NCBI RefSeq assembly: GCF_015687155.1
Contig: NZ_JADPQF010000004.1
Location: forward strand, 434,001-498,000
Origin: Aliikangiella sp. G2MR2-5
Lineage (GTDB): Bacteria > Pseudomonadota > Gammaproteobacteria > Enterobacterales > Kangiellaceae
Direction: 5' to 3'
Length of the DNA stretch: 64,000 nt
This document shows positions 36,256-46,900 of the stretch, in pieces. Within the stretch, counting starts at the first letter, position 1, and each line of letters begins with the position of its first letter. The translations under genes and the position numbers were made by a program. A model generated the notes under the pieces. The model had not been told where the DNA came from and searched no databases. It worked only from the letters and a program-made list of their open reading frames with translations.

Positions 36256-36955
36256 TTGATAATCCTTTCATAACAGAAGGTACTCACGTCTAATCACTTA
36301 TATATTTGTTGCCAATAATTTCTTCAATTTGAGTCAAAGATGACTAGTGAAAAACACTCGAACTGTTATAAGCAGTGAGTACCTTAATCAAAGAGATAAG
36401 CGTAATTCAGAGAGGCTCTAATCGTCGACGAGATAGTTTATCCGGGCTAAAATGCAGTGTCACCGAAAGTGAAAGTCAAAATCGACGGAAGTAAACCGAA
36501 CTGAAAAATATTTTGGTGGAAAAAGAAGCCGAGTTGGTCTTCGAGCAGTATGCAGCTGGATTAGCAGATGCTTACTTTTGAGAACAAGAGCAACGCGGCA
36601 ATGCAAATACGAACATTATCTGCGAATTTCCAGATGATTGAGTTGTTCATTGGCCTGCTCTTTTGAATGAAATGATGCGCTAGCATACTCATTAAAAATG
36701 ATACTGTCTATAAGTAAAAGATAATTGATGCTAATTTCTTTACCGTTCTTGTATTCAGATTGTTAAGGTTTGTCAATTATACCCGTGATATGGCGCGTTA
36801 TTTCGCGCAGATTACACCAGCCAGTATTTTTATAGCTAAATTGTATTTCTAAGATTCTCTTTATGACTAATAGATGTTAAATGAGTTGATATGACTAACT
36901 ACACTTAAATAACAGTTTCTCGTTGGGTCAAACCTGCGGTGGGATAGAGGTGGCC
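36256..36955. other. Gene-free stretch of about 0.7 kb
   Basis: No complete gene is visible. The segment near 36420-36620 has short open stretches with codon-like composition (for example a 20-codon run at 36516-36582) interrupted by stops and frame changes, suggesting a decayed gene rather than regulatory DNA, but no family is recognisable. Left and right ends hold the promoters of the MATE gene and of the kinase gene, respectively. I see no tRNA, terminator or repeat. Confidence 0.45.
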
Positions 36956-39928
36956 TTGCTAGTGAAAAACAAAACAGTAAGTTTATGGTTAATTTTCTGT
37001 CTTACTTTTATAGCCTTTGCATTCAATGCTAACGGTGATTCGGAAGTAGGCCATGAGCTTTTGCCGCTTACCAAAGCTCAAGTTGAAACTTTAGATACTC
37101 TCTGGCGCGAGACTAAAAGTGGAATGGCTGGTGCTCTCGAGAGTCATATTGCGGTGTTCGGCGCACTTTCTAAAAAAAATGTCACTCGCTATGAACTGGA
37201 ACTCTCGGCGAGAATATGCAGGCTACACTATTTTGTTGGAAATTATCATGAAGAAGATGCGATAGGAAAGGTTATTGTTGAACGGGCCAGTATAGCTAAA
37301 AATGACTTCTACAAAGCTCGAGGCTTATATTGTCGTGGACAAGCTCATCGCCTGATGGGAAAGCAGGGGCCGGCATTTTCTTTTTTACAAGATGCGATAA
37401 AGCTTCAACTGGATCTACCCGAAAGTACTCCCAACCCTGATCCCAGTCAGCCCAACTGGCTGGGCAATAGCTACATAGCATTGGGCAATGTCCTTATTAA
37501 TGCAGGCCTGGCAGATGAAGCGTTAGCCGCTTACCAAAAAGCTTCTTTGTATTTTGTACCTGAGTCTTACCCGGGAATACTTGTAGGACGTAATCTGATA
37601 TTTGTATTGAACAAAATGGGACTGCACGAAGAAGCATGGCAGCATGTAGAAGCTATGAAAAAAATAGTGCATCAAGTCTCTTATGCTCAGGCGAAAATTT
37701 TTGTTTTTACGGCAAGTGCTGAGACTTTACAGGCTCAGGGGCGGTATCAGGAGGCCATTCCAGATTATGAGCAGGTACTTCGTCTGGTTAAAAGTCAGGA
37801 AAGGCGTGAAACATATATTGAAGTTTATAATGGACTAACCCAGATATACCTTCAAAGTAATGATACTGTAAAAGCACTTCACTTCAATTCCAAGGTGAAG
37901 GAGTTTGTCAGAGATAACGATAAAATTGATTATTCGGTGTTGCCTTATTTGAATCGTGCAAAAATAGAAGTACTACAGGGAAACCTGTTTGTTGCTTCCG
38001 CGCAGGCGGAAAAAGCCTATCAGTTATTTAAACTAGCCGAAGGAAATCAAATTATCGGTTTGGAGTTGTTGAAAATCTATATTGAAATTCAGGAAAAACT
38101 GACAGCTTATGAAGCTGCTTTCAGGTTGCAAAACGAGCTTAATCTACTTGAAAAGGCTATCAAAGCCGATGAGCGCCAGGCGAGGTTGGATATTCTGGAG
38201 AACCGATTTCAGCTTGCTGCAAGAGATGCTGAAATAGCCAGGCAGAACGCCTCCATCGATAGTTTGCAATCTGCGCAGGTTATTCAGCGTTGGATGATTT
38301 TTAGTTTCATTATTACAGGCATTTTGGTGGTGACTCTTTTATATAGTTGGTATCGACGTGCGCTTGAGGAAAAGCGTTCTGCGGATAAAGCGAATCAGGC
38401 TAAGTCTGAATTTCTAGCGACTATGAGTCACGAGTTAAGAACTCCTATAAATGGCGTAATAGGTACTACCGAGCTTTTAAAAACCTCCCAGCTATCAAAA
38501 GAGCAAAAAGAATTTCTTGATATGATTCAGACTAGCAGTGAAAATTTACTATCGATTGTTAACGATATTCTCGACCTCTCGAAAATTGAAGCCGGTAAAC
38601 TAAGTCTGGAAAATCACGACTTCGATCTGGTGTCATGTATTGAAGGAGTATTTGAACTCTTTTGCTACGAGATTCAAGATAAAGATATTGAACTGCTTTA
38701 TCTGTTGGAAGAAGGTACACCGGAGTATATACACGCAGACTCTACACGCTTAAGGCAGGTGCTTGTTAACCTGGTGGGAAATGCACTTAAGTTTACCAAG
38801 CAAGGTCAAATCGTTATTCGTGTCGGACATGAAATTTTAGCTAAGGAGAAAGTGATTTTGTCCTTCTGTATCATTGATAGCGGAATGGGGATGGATCAAC
38901 AAACACTGATGCGATTATTTCGAGCATTTGAACAGGCCGATGCCAGCATAACCCGCAAGTATGGAGGAACAGGGCTGGGATTAAATATTAGTAAGCGAAT
39001 CGTAGAAATGATGGGAGGGCAGATACAAGCGAGAAGTGAACCAGACAAAGGAACTCAGTTTTCCTTTTCCGTTACCGTTGACATGGCAAAGGAACTACTT
39101 CCTGATAGCGAAATTGCATTACCTGACTGGAAAGGAAAGACTATTGCCATCGCCAGCAAGAACCAGCTATGTGCTAAGGCACTATCTCTGATGTGTCAGC
39201 AATTGGGCGCGCGATGTATCAAGCTTGAAAACTCTGTAGAGATAAAAAAAATGTTTGTCTCAAATGATAGCGTCGATTTGATTTTGATGGATTCAAGATA
39301 TTGCTGCGGAAAAAAGCTTCATTTAATTGACGATGAAAGTTTCTATTTAGCTGAAACGCAAAAAATGTTGGTTTTGATGTGTAGTTATCAATTTATCAAT
39401 AAGCACCCAGAAGTAGCTGGATTAGAAAGTATTCGTACTATCGTTAAGCCGCTTAAGAGAAATAATGTCATTGCAACTATCAGTCAGGGACTTAATCTGA
39501 AAACGGGAGCTAATACGAAAATACTTTCCAGACTACCTTCTGAGCTAGCCAAAGCTTACCCGTTAAAAATTTTAGTCGTTGAAGATAATGCAGTTAATCA
39601 ACAAGTGCTGCGTCACATTTTAAAAAAACTGGGCTATTCGGTAGATATTGCCTCAGATGGTCTTGAGGGATTAAATCGTGCGTCCACAAAGCATTATGAC
39701 TTGATAATGACCGATGGTCAGATGCCTGAGTTGGATGGGATTTCGATGGCGATGAAAATTCATGAAGAAGTTAACGATCAGGTAGCAATCATTTTAATAA
39801 CCGGAGACTTTATTTCTCAAGACTACATCGCTTCGAGAAAATTCATTCAGGACATATTATTGAAACCGGTTAATCTGGAAAAAATCAAGAATCTTATTGA
39901 GAAGTGGGGAAGAGAACTGGTGGGGTAA
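36956..39928 (+). CDS. TPR-sensor hybrid histidine kinase
   Basis: 990 residues from a TTG at 36956 (GAGG five bases before); a GTG at 36962 is also possible. A signal peptide is followed by a periplasmic TPR region (about 40-430) with repeats such as NSYIALGNVLINAGLADEAL and EAIPDYEQVLRLVK. A membrane helix (about 445-465) leads to HisKA SHELRTPINGVIG (phospho-acceptor H492) and HATPase (NLVGNALKFTKQG, GTGLGLNISKRIV). A first receiver-like domain lacks the usual acidic cluster and has LMDSRYCCGKK. The second receiver is intact with D920 (MTDGQMPELDG) and the KP lysine. The kinase probably senses a peptide or cell-wall signal. There is no cognate regulator nearby. Confidence 0.88.
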   Translation: MLVKNKTVSLWLIFCLTFIAFAFNANGDSEVGHELLPLTKAQVETLDTLWRETKSGMAGALESHIAVFGALSKKNVTRYELELSARICRLHYFVGNYHEEDAIGKVIVERASIAKNDFYKARGLYCRGQAHRLMGKQGPAFSFLQDAIKLQLDLPESTPNPDPSQPNWLGNSYIALGNVLINAGLADEALAAYQKASLYFVPESYPGILVGRNLIFVLNKMGLHEEAWQHVEAMKKIVHQVSYAQAKIFVFTASAETLQAQGRYQEAIPDYEQVLRLVKSQERRETYIEVYNGLTQIYLQSNDTVKALHFNSKVKEFVRDNDKIDYSVLPYLNRAKIEVLQGNLFVASAQAEKAYQLFKLAEGNQIIGLELLKIYIEIQEKLTAYEAAFRLQNELNLLEKAIKADERQARLDILENRFQLAARDAEIARQNASIDSLQSAQVIQRWMIFSFIITGILVVTLLYSWYRRALEEKRSADKANQAKSEFLATMSHELRTPINGVIGTTELLKTSQLSKEQKEFLDMIQTSSENLLSIVNDILDLSKIEAGKLSLENHDFDLVSCIEGVFELFCYEIQDKDIELLYLLEEGTPEYIHADSTRLRQVLVNLVGNALKFTKQGQIVIRVGHEILAKEKVILSFCIIDSGMGMDQQTLMRLFRAFEQADASITRKYGGTGLGLNISKRIVEMMGGQIQARSEPDKGTQFSFSVTVDMAKELLPDSEIALPDWKGKTIAIASKNQLCAKALSLMCQQLGARCIKLENSVEIKKMFVSNDSVDLILMDSRYCCGKKLHLIDDESFYLAETQKMLVLMCSYQFINKHPEVAGLESIRTIVKPLKRNNVIATISQGLNLKTGANTKILSRLPSELAKAYPLKILVVEDNAVNQQVLRHILKKLGYSVDIASDGLEGLNRASTKHYDLIMTDGQMPELDGISMAMKIHEEVNDQVAIILITGDFISQDYIASRKFIQDILLKPVNLEKIKNLIEKWGRELVG

Positions 39929-39984
39929 ACCAGTTCTTCAAACTGAAATGTCGACACTCTTCAAACAGCTTTTTCCGGCGTGAT

Positions 39985-41286
39985 TTATTTATTCTGTATA
40001 GCTTTCGCGTAGACTGAGTCCACAACTGCCTGGTGTGCTTCTTTGTTTAAGGCTGACGGTACCAGCGCATGCTCCTTTGCCAAACTGGACAAAGTTTCCG
40101 CGGCAGCTATCTTCATTTGATGAGTAATCGTTCTCGCGCCAGCATTGAGAGCGCCTCTAAAAAGCCCCGGGAAAGCGAGCATATTATTAACCGTTTTACC
40201 GTCTGTTGCGAAAGCTGCGCCGTTTTCAAGCGCTAGTTCAGGTTCAATTTCCGGATCCGGATTGGTAAGTGCCATTATTATTTGGCCCTTTCGTACCATT
40301 TCAGGCTTGATTAGTCCTTTAACTCCAGTGGTGGCGACGACGATATCTGCTTTTGCCATTATCTCTTCAAGACTACTCGGTGTGCCTCCCTGACCGCGAA
40401 GTTTCTTTTTTGCATCCTCACTGATATCTGCGCCCATGACATCTTTAACGCCATAGTCGAGAAGCAAATTACAAATTCCCATTCCCGCGGCGCCAAGGCC
40501 TATTTGACCAAAAACCTTATCCTTAATATCTATTCCTAGTCTTCTCGTTGCCGTTAACAATGCCGCAAGAACAACGATTGCTGTGCCATGTTGGTCATCA
40601 TGAAAAACAGGTTTGTTCAGACGTTGCATTAATTCTTCTTCAATTTGAAAGCATTCCGGGGCCTTAATATCTTCAAGCAAAATGGCCCCAAAAGAAGGAG
40701 ATATTGCTTCGATTGTTTCTATAATACGCAGGGGATCATTTTCTTTAAGTAAAATGGGAACTCCTGAAATATTAACCAGCTCTGAAAAGATTGCTGCCTT
40801 GCCTTCCATTACCGGTAATCCTGCTTCTGGTCCGATATTTCCAAGGCCTAAAATTGCTGAGCCGTCTGTTACTATAGCAACGGTATTTTGTCGATTCGTA
40901 TAATCTTTAATTTTATCGGGTTCGGCCTGAATTGCTTGACAAACTCGGGCAACGCCGGGTGTATACACATCACGTAGAACATCTAGTGAAGAAAGCTCAA
41001 TGCTTGACTGGGTTTTGATCTTTCCGCCTTTGTGGCGATTAAATACTCGGTCAGATTTACCGACTATTTGGGTCTCAGGCAACTTGTTTATTTCATCCAC
41101 CAGAAGTTGCATATCAAAGGTATCATCATACTCAATAGTGATCTCCCAAATTGTGTCTCGATAAAGGCGTCTTACCGCGTTCAAACCTTCAACAGTAATA
41201 CCAAAGCTTCCAACGATGGCTAAGACTTTGGCCATATTCCCTGGTTGATGAGGGGCTTCAACGAGAAGTATTTCTACTATTTTCAT
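39985..41286 (-). CDS. Malic enzyme with N-terminal ACT domain
   Basis: 433 residues. Residues 1-75 are an ACT domain (MKIVEILLVEAPHQPGNMAKVL), a small-molecule sensor fold. The rest is a short-form malic enzyme: the catalytic Tyr in DVYTPGVARV, Lys in VMEGKAAIF, the metal site in LLEDIKAPECF, HDDQHGTA, and the NAD(P) site FGQIGLGAAGMGICNLL. The enzyme oxidatively decarboxylates malate to pyruvate. The C-terminal phosphotransacetylase domain of MaeB is absent. The ACT domain suggests allosteric control by an amino acid or related ligand. Start at the ATG at 41286; the frame is open four codons further up. Confidence 0.9.
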   Translation of the reverse strand: MKIVEILLVEAPHQPGNMAKVLAIVGSFGITVEGLNAVRRLYRDTIWEITIEYDDTFDMQLLVDEINKLPETQIVGKSDRVFNRHKGGKIKTQSSIELSSLDVLRDVYTPGVARVCQAIQAEPDKIKDYTNRQNTVAIVTDGSAILGLGNIGPEAGLPVMEGKAAIFSELVNISGVPILLKENDPLRIIETIEAISPSFGAILLEDIKAPECFQIEEELMQRLNKPVFHDDQHGTAIVVLAALLTATRRLGIDIKDKVFGQIGLGAAGMGICNLLLDYGVKDVMGADISEDAKKKLRGQGGTPSSLEEIMAKADIVVATTGVKGLIKPEMVRKGQIIMALTNPDPEIEPELALENGAAFATDGKTVNNMLAFPGLFRGALNAGARTITHQMKIAAAETLSSLAKEHALVPSALNKEAHQAVVDSVYAKAIQNK

Positions 41287-41444
41287 ACTTTTTTCCAATA
41301 AGGATGATTGCCTAAAAGCTTAGCAGAGCTGATTTTATATACAACGACAGAATACTTATATCTGATATGAGAACTTCTGATAGCCGTTGATTTTGGGAAG
41401 GTGCTGAATTAATCTGAGTGATATCTATTTTTACCAGGTGTTCT

Positions 41445-41909
41445 ATGAATAACTTAATCTTAAGAAGAGCAGAACCTTCCGACATGCCAGTTTTGTTGCA
41501 GTTTGAACAGGGGATTATTGCCGCTGAGAGGCCCTTTGACCCAACTTTAAAAAATGGGCACATCAATTATTACGACATTGGTGAAATGATAGTCAGTGAT
41601 ACAGCCGAAGTGCTGGTTGTTACCGCAGAAGATAATATTGTTGCTTCAGGTTATGCCAAGATCAAACAATCTAAAGATTACGTCGAGCATGAAAGTCACG
41701 CTTTTCTTGGCTTTATGTTTGTCTTGCCGGAGTTTAGAGGAAAAAGGGTCAATCAGATGATAATTGACGGACTGACTCAATGGGCTAAATCCAGAGATAT
41801 CAGCGAGATTCGACTGGAAGTTTATGCTGAAAATGAGGCCGCTATCCGGGCCTATAAAAAGGCAGGGTTTTACGAACATATTGTAAGAATGCGTGCAAAA
41901 ATCGATTAA
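41445..41909 (+). CDS. GNAT family N-acetyltransferase
   Basis: 154 residues from the ATG at 41445 with AGG upstream. It has the GNAT fold: beta strand 4 with HAFLGFMFVLPEFRGKRVNQMIIDGLTQWA holding the acetyl-CoA pyrophosphate loop (RGKxVN), and DISEIRLEVYAENEAAIRAYKKAGF as motif B. The substrate is unknown. The gene is divergent from the malic enzyme gene and followed 17 bases later by the PP-loop ATPase gene in the same direction, so they are likely cotranscribed. Confidence 0.88.
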   Translation: MNNLILRRAEPSDMPVLLQFEQGIIAAERPFDPTLKNGHINYYDIGEMIVSDTAEVLVVTAEDNIVASGYAKIKQSKDYVEHESHAFLGFMFVLPEFRGKRVNQMIIDGLTQWAKSRDISEIRLEVYAENEAAIRAYKKAGFYEHIVRMRAKID

Positions 41910-41926
41910 CTTTATTGAAATATTTT

Positions 41927-42595
41927 ATGAAAAAATTGAAAACAGTCGTTAGCTGGTCATCGGGAAAAGATTCTACTTTGACCTTGCTTAGATTACTCGA
42001 GAATTCAAAAATAGAAGTTGTTGCTCTTCTTACAACTCATGTAGGTGAGAGCATTCCGTTTCAGGCGACACCAGTCGATGTGGTAAAAGAACAAGCCAAA
42101 GCAGTTGGATTACCTCTGATACTTCAGGAGCTGCCAGAAGTTTTTCCTTCAAATGACATTTATCAATCATTAGTCGTTGACGCAATAAGATGTTGCGGAT
42201 TAGATGTAGAAGCTGTAGCTTTCGGAGATATGTTTCATAATGGAATCGCTGACTATCGGCGTAGCTATATCGAACCGGCCGGATGGCAATGTATATTTCC
42301 ATTGCTAGGTGAAAAGCCTTTGGATCTGGCACAGGAAATTATTCAAAGAAATATCAAGACTTTTCTTTCAACGGTAGACACAAAACATCTTGATGGAAAC
42401 TTTGTTGGCTGTGAATATGATTCATCGTTTCTCAACAAGCTTCCCGATAACATTGATCCCTGCGGTGAAGACGGTGAGTTTCATACACTGGTTTATGACG
42501 CACCCTGCTTCGATTTTCAATTAAGTCTGAATAAAGGAGAAGTCGATCGAAAAGGTCGTTACCACTCCCAACAGATTAGTATCAACTCAAACTAG
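41927..42595 (+). CDS. PP-loop ATP pyrophosphatase, Dph6-related
   Basis: 222 residues. The PP-loop VVSWSSGKDSTLTLLRL at the N-terminus binds ATP, and GCEYDSSFLNKLPDNIDPCGEDGEFHTLVYDAP is the C-terminal signature of the MJ0570/Dph6-related family. Eukaryotic and archaeal Dph6 amidate diphthine on EF-2, but bacteria lack diphthamide, so the substrate here differs. The ATG at 41927 is preferred over the in-frame TTG at 41915. It may be cotranscribed with the preceding acetyltransferase. The function is uncertain. Confidence 0.85.
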   Translation: MKKLKTVVSWSSGKDSTLTLLRLLENSKIEVVALLTTHVGESIPFQATPVDVVKEQAKAVGLPLILQELPEVFPSNDIYQSLVVDAIRCCGLDVEAVAFGDMFHNGIADYRRSYIEPAGWQCIFPLLGEKPLDLAQEIIQRNIKTFLSTVDTKHLDGNFVGCEYDSSFLNKLPDNIDPCGEDGEFHTLVYDAPCFDFQLSLNKGEVDRKGRYHSQQISINSN

Positions 42596-42662
42596 GGTTA
42601 TCTGTTTGTTCAATATTAATCTGTGATTACCTAATAATATCTTGCCAGCCTTCTGAAGTTAG

Positions 42663-43748
42663 CTAAAACAAAGTTAACTGGTTGTGGTTAAGCTCAGCAG
42701 AAAATTGTGCAGTGTTTAATATTTCATTTTGTCTTCTCTCTATGCCATGTTTTATACAGGCCAGAGAGAAGCGTTTTTCAATGAGTTTGGCAAAAATGCC
42801 TTCACCGGACATTCGTTTGCCATATTCGGTATGGTTTAGCTGACCTTTACGCAATGACTTCAGGTAGTTTAATACTTTTCCTTTTTTCAAAGGGTAGTGA
42901 TTGTCGAGCCATTCTAAAAACAGGGGGCGAACCTCATGCGGTAAGCGCAAGATAATATAGGCCGCTTTTGATGCTCCCTGCTGAGCAACTATTTGAATAA
43001 TTGATTCCAGTTCATGATCGTTAATCGCTGGAATTATTGGAGCGATTAATGCGGTGACAGGGATATCTGCAGCTGCAAGGGTTTGAATAGTAGCCAGCCT
43101 CGAGTTTGGACTCGCTGTCCTGGGCTCAAGCTTTCTTTTTAAATTATTGTTCAGTGTAGTCATGCTGACAGCTACAGAGACCAGGTTTTGTTTTGCAAGT
43201 TCTGAAAGTAAATCTATATCTCTACAGATTAACTGGCTTTTAGTAATGAGCGAAACAGGGTGCCGATATTCGAGGCAGCACTTCAACAGGTTTCTGGTTA
43301 TTTCCAGTTTTTTTTCAGCGGGTTGATAGCAGTCGGTGTTTGCGCCGATACATATGGGCTTGCATTGATAGCCCCTTGACTGAAATCTTTTTTTCAATAA
43401 TTCGACTGCATTTGATTTGTAAATGATTTTTGATTCAAAATCATAGCCTGGGGAAAAATCCCAATAAGCATGTGTAGGTCTGGCATAGCAATAGATGCAA
43501 CCGTGTTCACATCCTCGATACGGATTAATGCTGTATTCAAATGGAACATCGGGAGAGCGATTGCTTGATATGATGGTTTTACTTTCTTCTCTTATGAGCT
43601 CGGTCAAATCTGACTGGTCACAGTCTTTTTCTGTAAACCACCAGATATCCTGTTCTTCGACTAAATCGAGCGAAACAGTCTCGTTCTTTTCAAATCGATG
43701 ATGAATATTTTGCGGGGTAGCCCGGGTCTTATATTTACTGGACGTCAT
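42663..43748 (-). CDS. PA0069-type radical SAM protein
   Basis: 361 residues. The 4Fe-4S cluster motif is NPYRGCEHGCIYCYARPTHAYWD, with the CxxxCxxC spacing of radical SAM enzymes. The upstream SPDVPFEYSINPYRGC stretch identifies the PA0069 family related to spore photoproduct lyase. The C-terminal half forms the usual TIM-barrel (LITKSQLICRDIDLL, VAVSMTTL, PRTASPNSRLATIQTL). The reaction is unknown. The start is the ATG at 43748 rather than the TTG two codons upstream. It is convergent with the preceding ATPase gene and has its own promoter on the right. Confidence 0.9.
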   Translation of the reverse strand: MTSSKYKTRATPQNIHHRFEKNETVSLDLVEEQDIWWFTEKDCDQSDLTELIREESKTIISSNRSPDVPFEYSINPYRGCEHGCIYCYARPTHAYWDFSPGYDFESKIIYKSNAVELLKKRFQSRGYQCKPICIGANTDCYQPAEKKLEITRNLLKCCLEYRHPVSLITKSQLICRDIDLLSELAKQNLVSVAVSMTTLNNNLKRKLEPRTASPNSRLATIQTLAAADIPVTALIAPIIPAINDHELESIIQIVAQQGASKAAYIILRLPHEVRPLFLEWLDNHYPLKKGKVLNYLKSLRKGQLNHTEYGKRMSGEGIFAKLIEKRFSLACIKHGIERRQNEILNTAQFSAELNHNQLTLF

Positions 43749-43973
43749 ATTCAAAGCTTAGCACAAATGTTTGAATTGAACTACTTGTATAAGTAGTTTT
43801 TTGCGGCGCTGCAATGAGTTCGCGGTTAACTTTATTGTGTCTGACTGACTCAGAACTGTGTCAACCGGGGCCTTTTAAGCTGAAGCCTATGGTATCCTGT
43901 CAAGTTTCGAGTTATAAACGGTGTTTTGCTCGACTCTCGTCAGTTATTAACAATTAAATCAAAGGAAGGGATA

Positions 43974-46900
43974 ATGAAAAATTTTGGGCTCCCTAATAGT
44001 CTTGTCACTATTGCGGTTGCTGGCTCTTTAGGTTTTATGAGCAGTATTTCGCAAGCTGAAGAATCAACTCGTTTATTAAGATTTGCAGATATCCATAAAG
44101 ACAAGGTTACCTTTGTCTATTCTGGAGATATTTACATAGCCGACATTGATAGTGGCAAATCAACTCGATTAACTTCGCATATTGGCTTCGAGACCTTTCC
44201 AAAGTTTTCCCGAGACGGTAAAAAAATCGCGTTTGCCGCCGAGTTTGATGGTTCGCGTCAGGTTTATACCATGGATATTGATGGTAGTAACATTAAACAG
44301 TTGACCTATTACAATGATGTCGGGCCAATGCCACCTAGAGGTGGCTACGATTATCGTGTGATGGACTGGAGTCCAGATAATCAACATGTTTTGGTCAGGG
44401 CAAACCGACTGCCGTGGGGGCCGAGAATGGGGCAACCTTATCTGGTCCCTGTCGATGGCGGAATGGCAAAGCCGTTGGCAATTCCTGAGACTGGAGGTGG
44501 CATGCTTTCGCCGGATGGGAGAAAGTTTATTTATACTCCCATCGATCGAGAGTTTAGAACCTGGAAACGCTATCGCGGAGGTCGTGCTCAGGATGTCTGG
44601 ATTTATGATCTGGAAAAGAACTCGAGCGAGCAGTTGACTACTTTTAAAGGTACTGACAATCAGCCTGTATGGGTTGGTGATCAAATATATTTTCTCAGTG
44701 ATCGAGATTACACATTGAATCTTTATCAATATCAAAAAGGACAGAAGCCGAAGAAAGTAACCAATCACAAAAATCATGACTCTTTGTGGGCATCAGCTGG
44801 ACCTGAAGCGATAGTGTATGAAAATGATGCATTTTTGTGGCGATTTGATCCAGAGAGTGGAACAAGCAAAAAATTGAATATCAAGGTCGAAGGAAACTCA
44901 CAGCATTTGATGCCGCAGTATAAAAATGTTGCCGCCCAAATAGAGTCGATGGATATAAGTAACGACGGTAAGCGAGCGGTATTTGGAGCGCGAGGAGAAA
45001 TCTTTAGCGTACCTGCCAGCAAAGGTGAAATAAGAAATATAAGCAAGTCTCCAGCAGCCAGAGAGATTAGCGTGAGCTGGTCGCCTGATGGACAAAGTCT
45101 TGCCTATTTGAGTGATAAAAGTGGCGAATATGAAATTTATATCCGCTCACAAAACGGACAGAGTGAAGCGAAAAGGTTAACAACTGACGGAAATATTTGG
45201 CGGTTCGCCCCTGTCTGGTCTCCAGACAGTAAAAAAATTGCATTTAGTGATAAAAACCAGACGCTCTGGGTGGTTGATATTAAATCTGGAAAGCTTAGCA
45301 AGCTCGACAGGTCTCACACTAATGATATTGTGGACTATCGCTGGTCTCCTGATAGTCAGTGGCTTGCCTATACCAAACTGGAGGATAGCGGCTACGGATC
45401 GATCTGGCTGGCAAATGTCAATCGTAAACAGGCTAGTCAGTTAACAGATGAAAGTACTAGCGATCAGGAACCTGTTTTTTCAAGTGATGGTCAATATCTA
45501 TTTTTCTTATCTAATCGAGACTACAATCTGGAATTTAGTAGCTATGAATTTGATTATTTGTACAACCAGGCGACTCGAGTTTATGCGGCTCAGTTAAATA
45601 GTCTGGCTCCGCCTCTCTATCCCTTTGAAAGTGACGAAGTTGGTAAAAACAATGACCCAAATACAAAAGAAAAAAAATCGAAAGAAGTAAAAATAGATTT
45701 CAAGGGCTTTGCCTCCAGAGTTATTGCTCTTCCGGGGGATGCTGGAAATTACACCAACCTACAAACTCAGGGCGATAAAGTATTTGTTATTAAAAATAAC
45801 AATAACGAAAATGCTTTGCTGTTGATTGATCTGAAAAGCAAAGAAAAAGGTCAGGTTATCGCTGAAGGCGTTAATGATTATTCTCTCGCGCAAGACGGTG
45901 GCAAATTACTGGTGAGGGCCGGAAATGATTACGCAATTCTGGATGCAAAAGCAAAGCAGAATGTTGCCGAGAATAAGTTAGATCTTTCTCATTTATCTAT
46001 GCTCATTAATCCTAAAGTTGAATGGCAGCAAATGTATGTGGATGGATGGCGAATATTAAGAGACTGGTTTTATGATCCTAATATTCATGGCATGGACTGG
46101 GTTGGCGTAAAAAATAAATATCAACCCTGGGTTGATGCGGCGACTCACCGTACGGATATGGATTACACTTTCAGCGAGATCGCCGGCGAGCTCAATTCTG
46201 GACACGTTTATGTAAATCATGGTGATATGCCGAGAGCAGAAAGCCGCAGTCATGGTTTGCTAGGGGCTGAAATTGTTGCAGATAAAAGTGGGTATTTTAG
46301 AATAGAAAAAATATTTTCAGGTGAGAACTGGCATGATGCTTTTCGTTCTCCTTTGACCGAACCCAGTGTCAGAGCTGCTGAAGGAAACTACATTCTTGCA
46401 GTTAACGGAGTTTCGACCAAAACAGTAAATAACTTCTATCAGCTTATGCGGGATACGCAGGGAAGGACTATTGAACTAAAGCTAAATTCCAGCCCTCGTA
46501 ATAAAGGAAGCTGGACAACCTATGTCAAGCCGATTGCGCGCGAAACAAACCTTCGTTATCTGAACTGGGTCAACGAGCGAGCTGCTATGGTTGAGAAACT
46601 GTCAGCTGGGCGAATTGGATATTTACACTTGCCCAACACTGCGGTGGAAGGCAATCGGGAGCTGTTCAAAAGATTCTTGCCGCAGATAACCAAAGACGCA
46701 CTAATTATCGATGATCGCTACAATGGCGGAGGATTTATTCCCGACCGAATGATAGAGCTTCTTTCCAGAAAAACTTTAAATTATTGGAAGTTCAGAGGAC
46801 TAAAACCGAACGCAACGCCGCTTGTTGCGCATGATGGCCCTAAAGTTATGTTGATCAACGGCTATTCAAGTTCCGGTGGCGACGCATTGCCTTACTATTT

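Noticed and set aside
44169-44777. 202-codon open frame antisense to the tricorn-like gene
   Set aside because: Lies wholly inside a well-supported protein with a propeller repeat pattern; the antisense protein matches nothing and has no start site.
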